Positions 61,439 to 64,000 of a stretch of DNA of 64,000 nt are shown piece after piece. The stretch is taken from contig CBDEGP010000002.1 of NCBI GenBank assembly GCA_965237875.1, forward strand, positions 372,001 to 436,000. Reading direction: 5' to 3'. The notes under the pieces were generated by a model. It was not told the DNA's origin. It made no database searches and saw only the letters and a list, made by a program, of their open reading frames with translations. This stretch comes from DAOUJI01 sp965237875 (GTDB lineage: Bacteria > Chloroflexota > Dehalococcoidia > Lucifugimonadales > JAGWBF01). A program made the translations under genes and the position numbers. Each line of letters opens with the position of its first letter. The stretch's first letter is position 1.

Positions 61439-62125
61439 CTACGGCGTCGGCTTAGCGTCAATGCCAACCAAGTCGTCATCCAGCAGGCCGTTTCGCACGG
61501 CCCACACCACGATCTCCTGCTTGGACTCGACCCCCAGCTTGTCCTGTACCCGATAGACGGCGTTACGAACGGTAGTCATTTTGACGCCCAGGGCTTCCGC
61601 TATCCGGGCATACGACTTCCCTGTGGCGAACTGCGTGAGGACCTGCCGCTCCCTCACCGTCAGCACCTTCGGACCGGGCGTCAGATGAGCCCCACTGCGC
61701 AGCAACTTGAAGACCCGCCTCACGGCGTCGTCCGGGATCATCAACCGTCCCTCGGCTACGCCTCGGACGGCATCCACCAGCTCGTCGCTCCCCGAGTATT
61801 TCTGAACGAAGCCCGTCGCCCCGGCGGCTATCGCCTCTATCACCGCGTCGTCCTCCGTGGAGGCCGTGAGCATCAGCACATGGGTCTCATGCAGCAGGTC
61901 CATGATGTCCCGGCACGCCTCGACGCCGTCCTTCTTCGGCATCATCACGTCCATGACGATGACATCCGGCCGCGTCTCCTCCGCCCGGGCGACCGCCTCC
62001 ACCCCGTCCGCTGCCTGCGCAACGACTTCGAACGCTCCCGTGTCTTCCAGGACCTCCTTCAGTCCCCTCCTTGTGATGGGATGGTCGTCCACCAGCAGCA
62101 CCCTGATCCCGTTGGTCGATGACAT
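61439..62125 (-). CDS. Response regulator, NarL/FixJ type
   Basis: 228 aa. Receiver domain (7-125) with the phosphoacceptor D59 in PDVIVMDVMMP, acidic DD at 13-14, Thr in MLTAS and Lys in GFVQKYSG; then a LuxR-type HTH (about 160-222) with LTVRERQVL and SYARIAEAL. Expected to activate or repress promoters when phosphorylated by the adjacent kinase. It starts two bases after the kinase stop. All key residues are intact. Confidence 0.92.
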   Translation of the reverse strand: MSSTNGIRVLLVDDHPITRRGLKEVLEDTGAFEVVAQAADGVEAVARAEETRPDVIVMDVMMPKKDGVEACRDIMDLLHETHVLMLTASTEDDAVIEAIAAGATGFVQKYSGSDELVDAVRGVAEGRLMIPDDAVRRVFKLLRSGAHLTPGPKVLTVRERQVLTQFATGKSYARIAEALGVKMTTVRNAVYRVQDKLGVESKQEIVVWAVRNGLLDDDLVGIDAKPTP

Positions 62126-62127
62126 TT

Positions 62128-63342
62128 TCAGTCTCCCCTTCCGGCAGATTCGTGGGGAACAAAGCAGGTGATGGTCGTCCCCCCTTCAATTCCGCCCGAT
62201 TCCACAATTAGTCTGCCGCCCATTCGTTCCGTGTCCGTCTCCATGCCTTTGAAGCCGCGGCCCCGTTCGGCGTAGTCCTCCGGCAGGCCGATTCCGTCGT
62301 CGGAGACGGACAGGCGTACGCCGGCGGCGTCGAATTCCAGCCTGACTGCGACCCTTCCTGCCTGCGCGTGCAGGAAGGCGTTGGCCAGGGCGTTGTGCGC
62401 GATGGAGAAGAGACCGGCCCGCACCTCCGTGGACAGCGGCGGCTCCTCTCCTGACTGGACCATCTCGGCGGGGACGGAGGTGATCTTCGAGAACGTCGCG
62501 GTGTGCGCGCCCAGCACCCGGGCCAGCTCTCGCCCTTCGAAGATGCGGCCCGCGTCGATGGGCTTCCTCAGCTCCCACATGGCCGACCTGGACAAGGCAG
62601 CCGTCGCCGCGAGCCTTTCCGCCAGCTTCGGGTTCGAGTCGCCCGCCAGCTTCATGGCGCCCTCTATGCCCAGGCCGATCATGTAGGCGGTCTGCGCCGT
62701 GGTGTCGTGGATCGCCTGGGAGAGCTCGATGCGTTCCTGCAGCACCCGCCGCTCCCTGGCCATCGCCTCCTGCCTCCTGGCGCGTTCGAACCGGACGATG
62801 AGGCTGATGGCCACGACCATCAGATACATCGCGGCCAGCCTGACCATCAGCACCTTCTCGTCGCCCGCATCCAGGTCCAGTCCGGGGCCGGTCATCACGC
62901 TGATGAGTGAGTACGTGACGGCCGTCACGGTCGTCCAGGCCAGGATGAGCCAGAGCGATGAGAAGACCACGGCGAAGGCGCTCAGGGCCGGATAGTAGCC
63001 CATGAAGACGTAGGTGTCGAAACCGCCGCGGACCACGGCGTGGGCCGTGAGGAGGGCTATGTCCATGGCGCTCAGGGCGAGCAACCAGCGCCACGTCACC
63101 GGCCTGTTCGTCACGAGCCGGTAGTGGACCAGGCCGTTGAAGATCACCAGAGGCGGCTGCAGGAGCAGATGCTCGATGTCGTCCGGATACCAGAAGCCGG
63201 GACGATAGGCGAGTTGGAATGCGACGACGAGCAGTGCCAGCCATCGCCCCCAGACAGTGACCCTCACCGCGTGGTGCACCACGTCGGGGTCGGCCTGGAC
63301 GAACCGGCCCAACCGCTTCCCTATTGCATGTACGTACGTCAT
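62128..63342 (-). CDS. NarL-type membrane sensor histidine kinase
   Basis: 404 aa from ATG 63342; a GGAAGGAGGG site lies about 20 bases upstream, so the start is not certain and the longer frame to 63624 is less likely. Five to six N-terminal spans (about 31-47, 64-78, 85-103, 112-138, 140-152, 168-186), then a dimerisation/phosphoacceptor helix with ELSQAIHDTTAQ (H212) and a HATPase domain (about 300-395; SDDGIGLPEDY and GRGFKGMETDTERMGG). It phosphorylates the regulator encoded next. The membrane portion is the sensor; no periplasmic domain is visible. Confidence 0.88.
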   Translation of the reverse strand: MTYVHAIGKRLGRFVQADPDVVHHAVRVTVWGRWLALLVVAFQLAYRPGFWYPDDIEHLLLQPPLVIFNGLVHYRLVTNRPVTWRWLLALSAMDIALLTAHAVVRGGFDTYVFMGYYPALSAFAVVFSSLWLILAWTTVTAVTYSLISVMTGPGLDLDAGDEKVLMVRLAAMYLMVVAISLIVRFERARRQEAMARERRVLQERIELSQAIHDTTAQTAYMIGLGIEGAMKLAGDSNPKLAERLAATAALSRSAMWELRKPIDAGRIFEGRELARVLGAHTATFSKITSVPAEMVQSGEEPPLSTEVRAGLFSIAHNALANAFLHAQAGRVAVRLEFDAAGVRLSVSDDGIGLPEDYAERGRGFKGMETDTERMGGRLIVESGGIEGGTTITCFVPHESAGRGD

Positions 63343-63532
63343 CAGCGCATCCGGCAGCCGGCCCTCCTTCCAACAGGCGCTCCATAGCAGCCCTTCCCGC
63401 AGGCGCCCGCCCAGGGGAGCGGCGTCCCATCGATGCGCTCTATAGGGGGAACTACTGGACTGCCCTGTTCTCTGCGTCAAATGTACCGCCTTCGCAGCAG
63501 CAAATGCTAGATCGGAAGATACACATCTGGGT

Positions 63533-63634
63533 TGTACAAATGTACAGCACTTTGTACACCTCGAAACGATGTACAAACAGCCCTGTCCCAAATGCCGAAA
63601 TAGAGCGCCGAAACTCAAGCCCAAATTGTGTACA
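63533..63634. promoter_or_regulatory. Array of five TGTACA palindromes upstream of the kinase
   Basis: TGTACA occurs at 63533, 63541, 63553, 63570 and 63629, with flanks such as TTGTACAA and ATGTACAA. It stands between the kinase start and the rightmost gene in the stretch 63343-63928, where no gene is seen. It looks like a multi-site operator, perhaps for the response regulator itself. Confidence 0.5.
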
Positions 63635-63928
63635 AACGAATCTAGGCAGGGCTCATTTGGGGGGCTAGGTTATTGACTGGGAAATAGCGTGTGAACCATG
63701 GCGCAGAGAGAGCCGCCGCGGGCGAGCCGAATGTGCGGGCATCGGAAGTGGGTGGAGCGGCCCGGCGGAAACCGCAGCCCGTTGGGCGCGGACTCTTGCG
63801 TCGGGGAGAACGAGGACGCTCGCTTCCGGGGGATGGAGCCCGACAGGCCCACCTCCGGCTCGGATAGGCGACGGCACGGACCGGGAGGCCGGTCTCCGTG
63901 ACCGGTCAGACAGGAAGGCAGGACGTAC

Positions 63929-64000
63929 ATGAGACATAACGCACCGTTTAGCAAAATCGAACCCGCCGGCCGTCGCGGGCAATGGCGCCGGGGACTCCTG
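63929..64000 (+). CDS. Partial gene start at the right edge
   Basis: 24 codons from ATG 63929 with AGGAAGGCAGGAC upstream: MRHNAPFSKIEPAGRRG, basic and probably the n-region of a signal or membrane segment, running off the window. A 67-codon frame at 63698-63901 just before it has no ribosome-binding site and is not called. The product cannot be named. Confidence 0.4.
   Translation, partial: MRHNAPFSKIEPAGRRGQWRRGLL

Noticed and set aside
62186..63430. 414-codon minus-strand frame
   Set aside because: Shadow of the sensor kinase in another frame; low-complexity Arg/Gly/Ala content and no motif.
63698..63901. 67-codon plus-strand frame before the right-edge gene
   Set aside because: No ribosome-binding site and Arg/Pro-rich shadow-like composition.
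1..64000. CRISPR arrays
   Set aside because: No regularly spaced repeats with unique spacers were found; R1, R2 and R3 are dispersed and irregular.

Overview
The window looks like an accessory-rich stretch of a Chloroflexota genome, probably from the SAR202/Dehalococcoidia side. This is inference: both peptide-type solute-binding lipoproteins carry a lipobox cysteine followed by a Thr/Pro/Ala-rich linker, and the gene mix (CaiB/BaiF CoA-transferase, paired amidohydrolases, SMP-30, HpcH/HpaI aldolases, D-2-hydroxyacid dehydrogenases, thiolase plus DUF35 partner) is typical of those oligotrophic degraders. No rRNA, tRNA, CRISPR array or replication origin was found.

Layout. 1-3755 (mostly minus strand): a partial hypothetical gene, a retropepsin-like protease pair, and a HEPN/RES-type toxin-like gene with two small membrane genes. 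3781-7258: insertion-sequence nest, with an IS66-type element inside the 5' remnant of an IS1380-type element, followed by a complete inverted IS1380-type copy. 7453-11832: peptide/nickel-type ABC importer (binding lipoprotein plus two permeases, no ATPases). 11967-18109: catabolic genes and several decayed fragments (frameshifted aldolase, permease tail, molybdopterin-subunit piece) around a double CoA-transferase and a thiolase/DUF35 pair. 18254-21400: a decayed Calx-beta/fibronectin-like surface protein gene and repeats. 21402-25771: a 4.3-kb cassette bounded by 31-bp direct repeats, carrying AbiE (AbiEi/AbiEii) and a fused AAA-ATPase/DUF4435 protein resembling merged PARIS but interrupted by a TAG codon. 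25970-29719: a frameshifted HTH gene, a Vps62-like gene and an inositol-phosphate synthase with an N-terminal HTH. 30324-39959: second ABC permease pair, catabolic enzymes and a second binding lipoprotein. 40392-47763: MFS exporter, a family of small lipoproteins and membrane proteins with duplicated leaders, an ABC-2 exporter and DUF805. 47764-51366: a repeat-dense, gene-poor stretch.

51367-61243 is the most promising area for something new. Six co-directional genes (ApeA-like HEPN protein, DUF6615-like nuclease candidate, PD-(D/E)xK nuclease candidate, a 46-aa ORF, a ParA/MinD ATPase and a 172-aa partner) are packed back to back. They diverge from an excisionase-type HTH gene, a DUF1156-type DNA methyltransferase and a PD-(D/E)xK endonuclease. 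Two truncated gene ends abut just downstream. The window closes with a NarL-type two-component system whose upstream region holds five TGTACA palindromes.

Three interspersed repeat families (called R1, R2 and R3 here) recur across the window and often sit at the edges of broken genes, so much of the accessory DNA appears to have been rearranged through them.
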